This document shows, one piece after another, positions 18,133-26,757 of a DNA stretch of 64,000 bases (positions within the stretch are counted from its first letter, which is position 1; each line of letters begins with the position of its first letter). The DNA lies in the NCBI RefSeq assembly GCF_000473245.1, contig NC_022524.1:706501-770500 (forward strand), in the 5' to 3' direction. The position numbers were made by a program, and so were the translations under genes. The notes beneath the pieces are model-generated. The model was given only the letters and a program-made list of their open reading frames with translations. It was not told where the DNA came from and did not search any database. This stretch comes from Bacillus infantis NRRL B-14911 (GTDB lineage: Bacteria > Bacillota > Bacilli > Bacillales > Cytobacillaceae).

Positions 18133-18531
18133 ATGAAATATAAATCAGTAGAGGAAATTTTTCCACTAATGAAAGACGAACTGAATAGAAAAATGGCAAA
18201 AAAAATTTACTATTTTATAGAAGAAAATTTCACTGATATAGAAAATGTTTCTCTTAGAAGATGTATTTCAATTGCAAAGAAAGGTTTTATAAAATTTGCT
18301 ACGATCACTCCAGAAAACGGTAATTCACTATTGCTCCATTTTCCGAGTGAAATTAGAGATAACCTCTTAACACAAAAAGAGAAATTTAGTGTCCAGTATG
18401 AAAAGCCAAAACGAGAACTGTATATAAACCAAATCAATATTCCTTTTGCTTATATACATGATGTGAACGAGTTATATAATTTATTAAAGATTGCTTTCGA
18501 TAATCCAAGAAGAATAAGAAATAAGTCATAA
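18133..18531 (+). CDS. hypothetical 132-aa protein, first gene of HNH-ATPase operon
   Basis: A cytoplasmic protein of mixed alpha/beta character. The middle (SIAKKGFIKFATITPENGNSLLLHF) and C-terminal part (HDVNELYNLLKIAFDN) resemble the small DUF5655-like module found attached to nucleases and DNA-binding proteins, but this is a weak match by eye. It has GAGGTG upstream of ATG and lies 16 bases before the HNH gene, so it is probably an operon member and perhaps an accessory or regulatory subunit. No catalytic residues are evident. Confidence 0.55.
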   Translation: MKYKSVEEIFPLMKDELNRKMAKKIYYFIEENFTDIENVSLRRCISIAKKGFIKFATITPENGNSLLLHFPSEIRDNLLTQKEKFSVQYEKPKRELYINQINIPFAYIHDVNELYNLLKIAFDNPRRIRNKS

Positions 18532-18547
18532 GTGAATAGGAGATTAT

Positions 18548-19354
18548 ATGATTAGAGTTTATAAGAGCAAATGGCCAGAACCATTTTTTTATGAGTGGGT
18601 CAATAAAAATCATATCGAATACCCAGATGATTATAACAGATATCACTTAGAGGAGTATTTAAGTTATTTTAATAATAAGTGTGTATTCTGTGAATCTTCC
18701 CTATCTGATATGAAGTTAATGGTTGGGCATTACAGACCAACTAATGGTGCATTGAATATAACTAATGGTCATTTCTCTGAAAATCATTATCGGTGGTTGG
18801 ATAAAGATTGGTCAAACACATTGGTTCTATGTGTTGAATGCCATAGAACTAAAAGTAATAGGTTCCCACTTGAAGGAGAGTTTTGTTCACCTGAAGCTGA
18901 TGAAATTGATTTAACTAGCGAAAAACGTTTGTTAATTAATCCCTTTCGTGATTTTCCAGAAAAGCATTTTTTGTATGATGAAGAAGGAATTATCATACCC
19001 AAAACAAAAAAAGGAGAAGTAACAGTAGAGGTATTGAACTTAAATCGACATTCATTAATTGAAGGAAGAAGAAGGGAATATTCTCATTTTAATAGAGTCT
19101 GTCAGGCCTTTATAGATAATAAAGAAGATGAGGGAATACTTGAAGAAATAATAAAGCAAATAAGCCAAGAAGCTCCATTTGCTGGGATTAAAAGATACTT
19201 TTTATTAAAAATGATTGCTGATGACTTAATTCCATATGTACAAGATTTTACACCATACCTCCGCATACTTAGAGGAAGAAACCCTATTACAAGAGAGGAT
19301 ATTCAAAATAAGGTTGCAAAGGAGAAATATTTTAATAACACAAAAAAAAAATGA
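18548..19354 (+). CDS. HNH nuclease, TIGR02646/PtuB-like (first of two)
   Basis: A 268-residue HNH nuclease. The zinc/catalytic core is at about 40-115: CVFCESSLSDM, GHYRPTNGA, and LVLCVECHRTKSNRFPLEG, giving two Cys-x-x-Cys pairs and the His-containing centre. Its best relative in the window is the second HNH gene at 20642-21511. Ribosome binding site AGGAG precedes the ATG by 6 bases. The gene ends in a run of ten A (19342-19351), and its TGA stop overlaps an ATG. The ATPase reading frame passes through the same A tract, so an HNH-ATPase fusion by frameshifting is conceivable. Known Septu systems pair a PtuB nuclease with a PtuA ATPase. Confidence 0.85.
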   Translation: MIRVYKSKWPEPFFYEWVNKNHIEYPDDYNRYHLEEYLSYFNNKCVFCESSLSDMKLMVGHYRPTNGALNITNGHFSENHYRWLDKDWSNTLVLCVECHRTKSNRFPLEGEFCSPEADEIDLTSEKRLLINPFRDFPEKHFLYDEEGIIIPKTKKGEVTVEVLNLNRHSLIEGRRREYSHFNRVCQAFIDNKEDEGILEEIIKQISQEAPFAGIKRYFLLKMIADDLIPYVQDFTPYLRILRGRNPITREDIQNKVAKEKYFNNTKKK

Positions 19355-20645
19355 TTATTATGATGTAACAGATGAAAATGATATACATAAATATTTTTCT
19401 AAACAGAGGTTTATAGAATCAGTTGAAATAAGGAATTTTAAAGGCTTGAAGTATTTAAACCTAGACTTTGGATTAAGTCAAAGTATGGGCGCACCATGGT
19501 TAATGTTATTAGGAGAAAATGGAGTAGGTAAGAGTTCAGTGTTACAAGCAATATCTATTGGACTAATGGGAGAGCAAAAGCGTAAAGAAGTAATTTTGAA
19601 GAGTGCCAATAATTTTGTGACTAACCAAAAAAGAGAAGGCTCTATTAAGATAAAATTAACTGGAATGGTAGACCCAATAATAATAGATTTCACTAGAGAC
19701 AGCCATTTATTTGGAGGGGAAAATCATGTTGATCCCCGTGTACTAATTTTATCTTATGGTTCAACTAGACTTTTACCAACCGAAAATAAGATAGATATGT
19801 TTAGGCCATCGTGGGCAAGAGTAGAGAATTTATTTGATCCATTTGTACCCCTGGTTGATGTAGAGAATTACTTAACTTGGTTGGAACAAGAAGACTTTTT
19901 TATTGTTAAAAATGCTATTGAAAATTTATTCATGGAAAAAGTAGAGTTAATTAGAAATGGTGGAACTAAGGGGATAAAGTTCCGGTTTTCTAATTCAATA
20001 GTTCGACTAGAAGATTTAAGTGATGGTTATAGAACAATCATTGCTTTAGCTACTGATATTATGATGGTTATGAAGAATAGATGGCGTAGTTATGATGCTG
20101 AAGGTATAGTTCTCATTGATGAGTTAGATGCTCACCTACATCCAAGATGGAATATAGAGATTGTCAGGAAGCTAAGAATGGCTTTTCCGAAGATCCAGTT
20201 CATAGCTACAACTCATAACCCCCTAACACTACGAGGTTTATTAAAAAATGAAGTAGCAGTTATGCTGGAGGATAATGATAGAGAAACTATTGTATTGCAA
20301 AATCTTCCTGAACAAAAAGGTATGATGATTGAAGATATCTTGACTTCAAAGTTTTTTGGTTTGTACGATACATTACCTGAGTTAAATTCAATTTTTCATG
20401 AGTACTATAGATTGTTAGCTAACCCATCTCCTAACACTAAACAAAAGGATAGAATTGCTATATTGAAAGAAAAATTAAAAGATTATGATAAGTTAGGGAA
20501 TACAAAAAGAGATCAAATGTTTTATGAGGCTATAGATAGATATATAGCTAAAGAGAAAGCAACAAATGAAAAACTAACAAGTGATTCATTTATCCAAGAT
20601 ATTGATAATATTATTAATTCACTTAGAGGGTTTTATAAAAAATGA
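19236..20645 (+). CDS. AAA ATPase, PtuA/OLD-like
   Basis: An ABC-type ATPase of about 430 functional residues: the strand FIESVEIRNFKGLKYLNL, Walker A GENGVGKSS, signature LSDGYRTIIALATD, Walker B GIVLIDELDAHLHP, and the H-loop ATTHNPL. The C-terminal third is helical and lacks a TOPRIM domain, which favours PtuA over OLD. The only in-frame ATG (19236) lies 119 bases inside the HNH gene, and the first 38 codons look unnatural. Recognisable protein begins at about 19353 (DYYDVTDENDIHKYF) with no ATG, GTG or TTG before the ATPase core. See the A10 entry for explanations. The stop overlaps the next ATG as ATGA. Confidence 0.82.
   Translation: MYKILHHTSAYLEEETLLQERIFKIRLQRRNILITQKKNDYYDVTDENDIHKYFSKQRFIESVEIRNFKGLKYLNLDFGLSQSMGAPWLMLLGENGVGKSSVLQAISIGLMGEQKRKEVILKSANNFVTNQKREGSIKIKLTGMVDPIIIDFTRDSHLFGGENHVDPRVLILSYGSTRLLPTENKIDMFRPSWARVENLFDPFVPLVDVENYLTWLEQEDFFIVKNAIENLFMEKVELIRNGGTKGIKFRFSNSIVRLEDLSDGYRTIIALATDIMMVMKNRWRSYDAEGIVLIDELDAHLHPRWNIEIVRKLRMAFPKIQFIATTHNPLTLRGLLKNEVAVMLEDNDRETIVLQNLPEQKGMMIEDILTSKFFGLYDTLPELNSIFHEYYRLLANPSPNTKQKDRIAILKEKLKDYDKLGNTKRDQMFYEAIDRYIAKEKATNEKLTSDSFIQDIDNIINSLRGFYKK
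19342..19351 (+). other. A10 tract at the HNH/ATPase junction
   Basis: Ten A in a row precede TGATTATTATGATG. With one A fewer the HNH and ATPase frames join into a single protein of about 699 residues. Transcriptional slippage, +1 frameshifting or a sequence miscount would all have that effect. Confidence 0.7.
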
Positions 20646-21511
20646 TATATATACAAAGAAGCGAGACACCACCTGTATTAGATTTAGAAGATAGTAATTC
20701 AGTTGGTTCAAAGGAGTACACAGAAGCAATTAAACACTTTGAAGACAAAGACCGTAATTTTACTTTTAGAGCATACAAGGAAGTAAAGGATGTTCTAGAA
20801 GTTATGTTTAATAGCAAATGTGCCTATTGTGAGAGTGACATATCGCCGGTATCGTACGGCGATATAGAGCACTTTAGGCCAAAGAGCGCGTATCATACTA
20901 CTAAAGCCGAAACTCTAAAATATCCTGGTTACTATTGGTTAGCTATGGATTGGAATAACTTACTATTATCTTGTGAAGTATGCAATAGGACATATAAGAA
21001 AAACCAGTTTCCTTTGGTGGATGAAGCTAAAAGAAAGAAAAAGTATGATGAAGAGGTTATTGAAGAGCCATTACTTATTGACCCCTGTGACGCAAGTTCT
21101 AATCCCCAGGATCATATTAATTTTACAGAAGAAGGATTAGTTGAGTATACACTAGGTGGTAGATGTAAAGGAAAAAAGTCTATAGAAGTATATGGTTTAG
21201 ATAATCCAAAACTAACAAGGAAAAGAAAAAAATTAGCTAAAGAAATAAGTGATAAAAAAAGCCAGGTTTTAAGATACATGGATAATATAAGAGCGTTATT
21301 AGCAACCCCCTTGCCTGGTGAGCTTAAAAGTGTATTAGAGAATAATTTTATAGATTTAGAAACAGTTTATAAATCTATAAAAAACTTAAATCTACCAACA
21401 GAGCCATATCAGGGATTGGTAAGAAATTTAACTGCAGAATTTTTAGCTAAATATTCTCCAATAATTGACAAGCTTCTTTTTGAATTTCATGAACAAAAGA
21501 AGGAAGAATAA
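20642..21511 (+). CDS. HNH nuclease, TIGR02646/PtuB-like (second of two)
   Basis: A 289-residue HNH protein. The core at about 58-125 shows KCAYCESDI, GDIEHFRPKSA, the YYWLAMDWNNLLLSCEVCN block and KKNQFPL. It is paralogous to the gene at 18548 but closer to the usual retron-Ec78/Septu-type HNH pattern, with the complete EHFRPK motif where the first copy reads GHYRPT. The ATG overlaps the ATPase stop by four bases, typical of translational coupling. It closes the operon; a REP-type terminator starts 40 bases downstream. It is likely the main effector nuclease of the set. Confidence 0.88.
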   Translation: MIYIQRSETPPVLDLEDSNSVGSKEYTEAIKHFEDKDRNFTFRAYKEVKDVLEVMFNSKCAYCESDISPVSYGDIEHFRPKSAYHTTKAETLKYPGYYWLAMDWNNLLLSCEVCNRTYKKNQFPLVDEAKRKKKYDEEVIEEPLLIDPCDASSNPQDHINFTEEGLVEYTLGGRCKGKKSIEVYGLDNPKLTRKRKKLAKEISDKKSQVLRYMDNIRALLATPLPGELKSVLENNFIDLETVYKSIKNLNLPTEPYQGLVRNLTAEFLAKYSPIIDKLLFEFHEQKKEE

Positions 21512-21552
21512 TTACAAAGTATTAGAGAGTAAATTTACGAGATTGATGAGAA

Positions 21553-21618
21553 GAGCCAAGGGGACAATCCCTTCGGCTCTTTTTAAAACTGGACCAAGGG
21601 ACCTGTCCCTATGGCTCA
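21553..21618. repeat. REP palindromes (2 units)
   Basis: Two hairpins of the GCCAAGGGG/CCCCTTGGC type; the first is slightly degenerate and has a T run, so it can terminate the HNH operon. Confidence 0.8.
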
Positions 21619-21998
21619 TTGATAGTTAACAAAAGCCGGAGCCGGATCCAATTCCAAAACATCCTTAGGTGTCATCAACGGCTCATCCTTTTTATAAACG
21701 CCGTACTGAATAGGCTGCTTTTGCACAAATTCATTGTATCCAGCTCTTTTGATGGCATTCAATCCATGGCCGTCGAATTGATGATGACTTCTGTGTTGTC
21801 TGTAGGATGGATGGAGTCCTTATTGATTAGGACATTTTCTGCGAATTGATGGACGATGACCATTTTTTCAGGCAGTCCATTTTCTGCTGATAGGTTTGAT
21901 ACATATTCAATTGCCTCTTGAACTTTCTTCCCATCGACTGTGCTTTAATCCACTCCGGGAACTTGTCCTTCTTTAACTTGGAATTGGGTATCGATGGC
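21617..21998 (-). pseudogene. 3'-end copy of the lipoprotein gene at 24648-25769
   Basis: This stretch repeats about 24648-25060 at high identity, beginning in the same TTGATAGTTAACAAAAGCCG segment, but carries small deletions (for example near 21695 and 21765) and a changed codon that break the frame. Only the last third of the gene is present. The intact gene lies 2.6 kb away, across the replication module. From 21999 to 22142 there are two REP half-elements and the ribosome binding site of the next gene. Confidence 0.88.
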
Positions 21999-22142
21999 TA
22001 AGCGGGACCAGACCCCACGGCACAAAAAATAGCCAAGGGACCAAACCCCATGGAACAACCAAAAAAAGTTCCGCAGACCATGTCCATTTCCCATTCACAT
22101 CTATATATAAGAGGTGAACAAACAAAAAGGAGTGATTGGGGA

Positions 22143-23036
22143 ATGCAGATGCAGATGAATGGGTGGACGCAGTTTGAGAGGCAGGTTCGGTGGAGTGAGG
22201 TATTTCATCATGTGGAGGATTTGCGGTTGTATTTGCTGCTGAAGAGTGATGCGATGGTGAAGGATGAGGTGCCGTGCGGTGAGTTAGTGCTGAATGCGGG
22301 GCAGTATGTTCGTTCGATCACTCTGCTGCGGGAGGATCTGTGGTTTTATAATGTGAAGAAGAAGGATTTTTACAGTCATTCGCGGATTCAGCGTTCGATT
22401 AAGCGGCTGGAGAAGCTCGGTCTGATTAAGGCGGAGCGGTTTCCGCATGGGTTTTTGTTTACGGTGCTTGGAGTGGAGGAACCTGCGGATGGCCGAGAAC
22501 TGGCTGAAATGGGTGTGGAGGAACCAGCAGATGGCCGTGAACTGGCTGAAGTGGAAGCGAAAAATACGGCAGAAGTACAGGCTGAAAATGGACAGGATCC
22601 TTTTTTGCCGCCTGCACGTGAATCGGACGTGGAGGACTCGCGAATCGAACCTGAATACACAATAGAGAAAAGAAATAAAAGAGAGAAAAGAAAGAATAAA
22701 AACAACAACAACAACAGCATCTCCGAAGATGTCCGGAGAGCAAAAATCGCTGCTGTTGCTGAACATTTCATGGTGAGGAGAGGCAAAGGATTTTTCCTGA
22801 CAGCAATGGATTTGACAGCGATTGAAAGAATCTGTGAGTCTCCGCTATCGACTGAGCAGCTGACAGCGTTTATGGACGAGCAGTTTGACAAGGTGGAGCA
22901 GGGCGATGTGCATGATACGATCAACAGCCCGAAATATTTGGAGAAGATCCTGGAATCGTATGAACCGCCGGAGGTGCTGGAGCAAAGGCTGGAAGAGGCG
23001 CTTGCCGCCTTGGGTGAGAGAGTGGAGAATGCATGA
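22143..23036 (+). CDS. DnaD-like replication initiation protein
   Basis: About 297 residues. ATG 22143 is preferred to an earlier ATG at 22050 because AAAGGAG lies 10 bases upstream. The N-terminal 110 residues form a winged-helix-like domain (SRIQRSIKRLEKLGLIKAERF), then an acidic linker with a tandem duplication of GVEEPADGRELAE, then a basic stretch and a C-terminal DnaD/DnaB2-like helical domain (about 205-290). It overlaps the loader gene by four bases. Proteins of this type bind an origin and recruit helicase in phages and integrative elements. GC content is clearly higher than in the preceding island. Confidence 0.7.
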   Translation: MQMQMNGWTQFERQVRWSEVFHHVEDLRLYLLLKSDAMVKDEVPCGELVLNAGQYVRSITLLREDLWFYNVKKKDFYSHSRIQRSIKRLEKLGLIKAERFPHGFLFTVLGVEEPADGRELAEMGVEEPADGRELAEVEAKNTAEVQAENGQDPFLPPARESDVEDSRIEPEYTIEKRNKREKRKNKNNNNNSISEDVRRAKIAAVAEHFMVRRGKGFFLTAMDLTAIERICESPLSTEQLTAFMDEQFDKVEQGDVHDTINSPKYLEKILESYEPPEVLEQRLEEALAALGERVENA

Positions 23037-23341
23037 CGCTGGAGGAGTTCAATAGGGTGATTAAGGAAATCCATCTTGCTTTTCCCGGAAAGCGGATGGA
23101 CCTTGATACCCTTGAGATCTGGCATCGGCATTTATCGGAATGCAGGTATCCGGCCGTGAAGCAGCGGCTGGATGCTTATATCAGGCAAAATTCTTACCGG
23201 CCGGCACTGGCTCATCTTTATGTGAGGGATGAGACGGAGACAACGGTGCTGGACATGATGAGAGAATGGGAACGGGAAGGGGAGAAGAAGATTGGGGACA
23301 GAAGGTATAGGGATAAACTACGACCGCCTTGGGAGGAGTGA
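23033..23341 (+). CDS. helicase loader/inhibitor, G39P-like
   Basis: A 102-residue protein. The pattern of an N-terminal helical domain (EEFNRVIKEIHLAFPGKRMD, then W-x-x-x-L), the PALAHLY segment and a disordered, charged C-terminus resembles the SPP1 G39P family, which delivers the phage DnaB-type helicase to the origin. The gene overlaps the DnaD-like gene at its start and the DnaB gene at its end. Function is supported mainly by this order. Confidence 0.65.
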   Translation: MTLEEFNRVIKEIHLAFPGKRMDLDTLEIWHRHLSECRYPAVKQRLDAYIRQNSYRPALAHLYVRDETETTVLDMMREWEREGEKKIGDRRYRDKLRPPWEE

Positions 23342-24608
23342 TCAGCCGAGGGAGAAGCTGCTGGAGGCAGAAAGCATGATACTTGGGGCAGTCCTGCTTG
23401 AGCCTCAGGTGATTGAGCAGCTGACCCTGGGACCGGAGCATTTCACACAGGCGGAGAACCGGCAGATCTTTTCCGCGATGAGGGCTTTGGAGAGCAAGAA
23501 GCTGAAGATTGACATGGTCATGCTTGTGGAAGAGCTGGGCGACCAGATTGAGAACGCCGGTGGTGTGAGTTATCTGGTCGAAGTCGCCAACAGCTGTCCG
23601 ACGGCGGCCAATCTTGATCAGTATGAACAGATTGTCCTTAAATACTATCAGCTGGGCCTGATCCGCAAATCCGCTCACTATTTCCTTGGCGATTTCACCC
23701 CTGAATCTGCGGCAGAGCTTTATAAGACGCTCATCCAATATCACACCATTCATAACAAAGATAAAATGACGAAAGATGATCTTTTACTGCAGCTGTATGA
23801 ATCGCTATATGAACAGAAGACAGGACTCCCGGGCGTGGACACTGGATTTGAAACACTGAATGGGCTGACAGGAGGCTGGAAGGAGGGGGAACTAATCATC
23901 CTCGCCGCAAGGCCCTCGATGGGGAAGACGGCGCTCGCCATCCAGCTCGCCTGGGAGTGTGCAAGCAGGAACGGAATATCACTTGTCTTTTCACTGGAAA
24001 TGAGCGCAAAGCAAATCTTCCAGCGTCTGCTCTGCAGCCTGTCCGGCATCAACATGATGAAATGGCATAACCCTCATAAATACCTGTCGATGGAAGAAAT
24101 GGGCAGGATGCAGGAAGCCATGAACAGCGTGTATAAAGCCAAACTGACCGTGGAGGAAAACGGTCTCGTCACCCTAATGGAAATACGCCAGCATATCATG
24201 AACCTGAAGCGCGAGCACCCCACCGAGCCATTTCTTGTCGTCATTGACTACCTGCAGCTCATTACCGTCAAGGAGCGCTTTGACCGCCACGACCTTACCA
24301 TCGGGTACATCACCAAGCAGCTGAAGAGTATGGCGAAGGAATTCAAGATTCCGATTATCCTCCTGTCGCAGCTGTCCAGGGGAGTTGATTCAAGGGCGGA
24401 CAAACGTCCCCGGCTTTCGGATCTGCGTGATTCTGGCAATATTGAGCAGGATGCAGATTTGGTGCTGTTTTTATATAGGGATGCTTATTATGACAGTAAG
24501 AGTGAGGTGGGGAATGAAGTGGAGGTGAATATTGCGAAGAATCGGAATGGGCCGGTGGGGATGGTAAGGTTGGGGTTTGAGAAGGAGTTTGGGCGGTTTT
24601 GGGGGTGA
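23292..24608 (+). CDS. replicative DNA helicase, DnaB family
   Basis: A 438-residue hexameric helicase. The N-terminal DnaB domain (EAESMILGAVLLEPQVIEQL, about 27-125) and the RecA-fold C-terminal domain with Walker A AARPSMGKTALA, LVFSLEM, Walker B FLVVIDYLQLI and the DLRDSGNIEQDADLVLFLYR block are complete. The TTG start at 23292 (GGGGAG upstream) overlaps the loader gene by 50 bases. The host's own dnaB normally sits with rplI and is not this copy; the three-gene set is of phage or mobile-element origin, yet no structural, integrase or terminase genes lie nearby. A REP palindrome follows the stop. Confidence 0.92.
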   Translation: MGTEGIGINYDRLGRSDQPREKLLEAESMILGAVLLEPQVIEQLTLGPEHFTQAENRQIFSAMRALESKKLKIDMVMLVEELGDQIENAGGVSYLVEVANSCPTAANLDQYEQIVLKYYQLGLIRKSAHYFLGDFTPESAAELYKTLIQYHTIHNKDKMTKDDLLLQLYESLYEQKTGLPGVDTGFETLNGLTGGWKEGELIILAARPSMGKTALAIQLAWECASRNGISLVFSLEMSAKQIFQRLLCSLSGINMMKWHNPHKYLSMEEMGRMQEAMNSVYKAKLTVEENGLVTLMEIRQHIMNLKREHPTEPFLVVIDYLQLITVKERFDRHDLTIGYITKQLKSMAKEFKIPIILLSQLSRGVDSRADKRPRLSDLRDSGNIEQDADLVLFLYRDAYYDSKSEVGNEVEVNIAKNRNGPVGMVRLGFEKEFGRFWG

Positions 24609-24616
24609 GGAGAAAA

Positions 24617-24645
24617 GAGCCAAGGGGACAGACCCCTTGGCTCTC
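24617..24645. repeat. REP palindrome (1 unit)
   Basis: GAGCCAAGGGG-ACAGA-CCCCTTGGCTC between the convergent DnaB and lipoprotein genes; it can terminate both. Confidence 0.85.
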
Positions 24646-24647
24646 TA

Positions 24648-25769
24648 CTATTGATAGTTAACAAAAGCCGGAGCAGGATCCAATTCCAAAACATCCTTAG
24701 GTGTCATCAACGGCTCATCTTTTTTATAAAACACTTTGAACCCGCCGTACTGAATAGGCTGCTTTTGCACAAATTCATTGTATCCGGCTCTTTTGATGGC
24801 ATCCAGTCCATGGCCGTCGAAGTTGATGACGACTTCTGTGTTGTCTGTAGGTTGGATGGAGTCCTTGTTGATGATGACATTTCCTGCGAATTGATGGACG
24901 ATGACCATTTTGTCGGGCAGTCCATTTTCGGCTGTTAGGTTTGATACATATTCAATGGCCTCTTGAATTTCCTTCCCATCGACTGTGCCCAGATCCACTC
25001 CGGGAATTTGACCTTCTTTGACATGGAATTCGGTATCGATGGCTAGGTGGACGAAAGGCAGTTTCAGGTATTTTTCCACCGATTTCACCTGGTTCATGAC
25101 GGTATCACGGGCAAGCTGGATATCAAGGATCAGCTGGGCGTTGTTTTCTTCGGCTAATTTCGCATATGTTTCAATATCTTCAGTAGCTGTCGGGTGTATG
25201 TAATCACCATCATCTCCCGGGCTCCGCTGGGCGACGGTCGAAATCAGTTCAATAGCCGGGATGGCTGGCCGTTCAGGATCCAGTTCGGAATATTCCTTGG
25301 TTTGAGCCAGCAATTTTTCCATGAATACTTCAGGACTGTATTCTCCCAGAATTCCCATGTTTTTCGAATTGGGATGCCCATAATAGGAAACAATTCTATG
25401 TTCCTTCAGCGGTCCGTCTGTTTGATCTTCGGCACCAGCTGTCAGGGTCTGGCCTAAAGGAACGCTTCTTTTCGTGCTGCCCCCATGTGCCTGCGTTTTC
25501 GGCATTTCCTCGAGCTGCTGACTTGTGTAATTGGTTTTCAACGGCTTTGCCCCTTGAGAAGGTTCGATTGCTTTATATGATGCTTCACGTGCAAATCTGG
25601 GTGACTTTGCAGCTTCTTCAAGCGTATACTGCATCTCACTAAGAGGCAGCTTCGACTCTTCAAGCATCCTTGATCCTTCCTCTGACGACGATACCGATTG
25701 CGAGCAGCCTGCTAACATCAAATAGGGGATGGCTGCCAGACAAGCCCCTGTTCTCAATCTCTTATTCAC
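24648..25769 (-). CDS. lipoprotein of unknown function
   Basis: A 373-residue exported lipoprotein with signal peptide ending YLMLAGC (Cys about 22). A linker rich in Ser/Glu/Lys runs to about 120. The domain from 125 to the end (RIVSYYGHPNSKNMGILGEY...LILDIQ...LPFVHLAIDTEFHV...MVIVHQF...EVVINFDGHG) alternates strands and helices with acidic residues at strand ends, which looks like a TIM barrel related to glycoside hydrolases. No catalytic assignment is made. Fragments of this gene occur at 21617-21998 (3' end) and 27496-27575 (5' end), so the locus has been rearranged repeatedly. Confidence 0.75.
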   Translation of the reverse strand: MNKRLRTGACLAAIPYLMLAGCSQSVSSSEEGSRMLEESKLPLSEMQYTLEEAAKSPRFAREASYKAIEPSQGAKPLKTNYTSQQLEEMPKTQAHGGSTKRSVPLGQTLTAGAEDQTDGPLKEHRIVSYYGHPNSKNMGILGEYSPEVFMEKLLAQTKEYSELDPERPAIPAIELISTVAQRSPGDDGDYIHPTATEDIETYAKLAEENNAQLILDIQLARDTVMNQVKSVEKYLKLPFVHLAIDTEFHVKEGQIPGVDLGTVDGKEIQEAIEYVSNLTAENGLPDKMVIVHQFAGNVIINKDSIQPTDNTEVVINFDGHGLDAIKRAGYNEFVQKQPIQYGGFKVFYKKDEPLMTPKDVLELDPAPAFVNYQ

Positions 25770-25792
25770 GTAATCCCACCTAATAAAAATTT

Positions 25793-25932
25793 AAGGGGAC
25801 AGGTCCCTTGGCTCCTTTTGTGGCTGGGCTGGGGAACTGTCTCTGTTAATCCCTTTACCCTCTGGGAGGGGAATCTATTACTCTATGGTAACATTCATTG
25901 AGATGTATTGCCTTTGACATGATATTTACCGC
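25793..25932. repeat. REP unit plus a ~100-bp dispersed repeat
   Basis: A degenerate REP (AGGGGACAGGTCCCTTGGC) is followed by a block (25831-25932) that recurs at 27630-27730 and, more diverged, at 33801-33880. The block contains CAGGGAGGGGAATCTATTA-like sequence. It lies upstream of the lipoprotein gene and may include its promoter. Confidence 0.65.
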
Positions 25933-26106
25933 TAAATAGATTCAAAATTGAAAAACGCAGTAGATTCATATTTTGCAGTAAGACTTTTATGTGTTGGAAT
26001 ACTTAAAGTAACGGAGAGGTTAGTTGAATAAACTAATTCAAATAAATGGAATAAAATGTTATAATTTAACTTGTAAGTAAAAGCAACATAAGGGAGTCGG
26101 CATATT

Positions 26107-26634
26107 TTGGATGGATTTGTTTCTGGATTTGAAATAGGGTTAAAAATTTTATGGTCGATAATTTCCGCAGAGCCAATGCTAACTTTTACTCTTTTATCTT
26201 TTTTTATAGGCTCCTTAGTTTGGGCTTCTGTCATGCATTTTATAAGGCAACAGAAGATTAGAAAATCGGGCATAATGGAAATTGATAAAATGAAAGGCAA
26301 GGAATTTGAGGCCTATTTGCAAGTTTTGTTTAAAAGTCTTGGATATACAGTTCGTATGACTCCAACAACAGGTGACTACGGGGCTGATCTAATATTAACT
26401 GTATCTGATAAAAAAATAGTAGTGCAGGCCAAGAGATACAATAAAAAAGTTGGTATAAAGGCTGTTCAAGAAGTTGTTTCAGCCAAGAATCATTATAATG
26501 CAAATGAATGTTGGGTTATTACAAACAACTACTTTACTGATCCAGCTGTAAGACTTGCATCTTCTAATAATGTAGTTTTGAAGAACAGGGATCATTTAAT
26601 GAAATTGATGTTAAATATGAATAAAGGTGCCTAA
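26107..26634 (+). CDS. membrane-anchored Mrr-like restriction endonuclease
   Basis: A 175-residue protein. Two hydrophobic segments (about 7-25 and 27-46) precede a PD-(D/E)XK domain of the Mrr_cat type: GKEFEAYLQVLFKSLGY, the catalytic GDYGADLIL...VVQAKRY (Asp and Q-x-K), and AVQEVVSAKNHY. The start is TTG with AGGGAG about 9 bases upstream. Free-standing, membrane-tethered Mrr-fold proteins are common in Bacillaceae; the natural substrate is unknown. It stands alone, followed by a T-rich hairpin near 26650 and then a broken NERD gene. Confidence 0.82.
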   Translation: MDGFVSGFEIGLKILWSIISAEPMLTFTLLSFFIGSLVWASVMHFIRQQKIRKSGIMEIDKMKGKEFEAYLQVLFKSLGYTVRMTPTTGDYGADLILTVSDKKIVVQAKRYNKKVGIKAVQEVVSAKNHYNANECWVITNNYFTDPAVRLASSNNVVLKNRDHLMKLMLNMNKGA

Positions 26635-26757
26635 CTTTTATACATAAATTGCTGCTGCTGTAAAAGGCAGCTTTTTCTTATCTCCAATAACAGGGCAGGT
26701 TGCGCGTTATCATTTCTAGGCTCGAGGATTCTATAGGAATATTGAGAGGGTGTATAG

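Noticed and set aside
18133-21511. Retron with HNH-ATPase effector (Ec78-like)
   Set aside because: No reverse transcriptase gene or msr/msd-like RNA is visible near the operon.
22284-23131. Long minus-strand frames opposite the DnaD-like gene
   Set aside because: They are antisense shadows in GC-rich sequence, with Ser/Cys-rich low-complexity translations.
22143-24608. Complete prophage
   Set aside because: Only replication genes are present; there are no integrase, terminase, capsid or lysis genes in the window.
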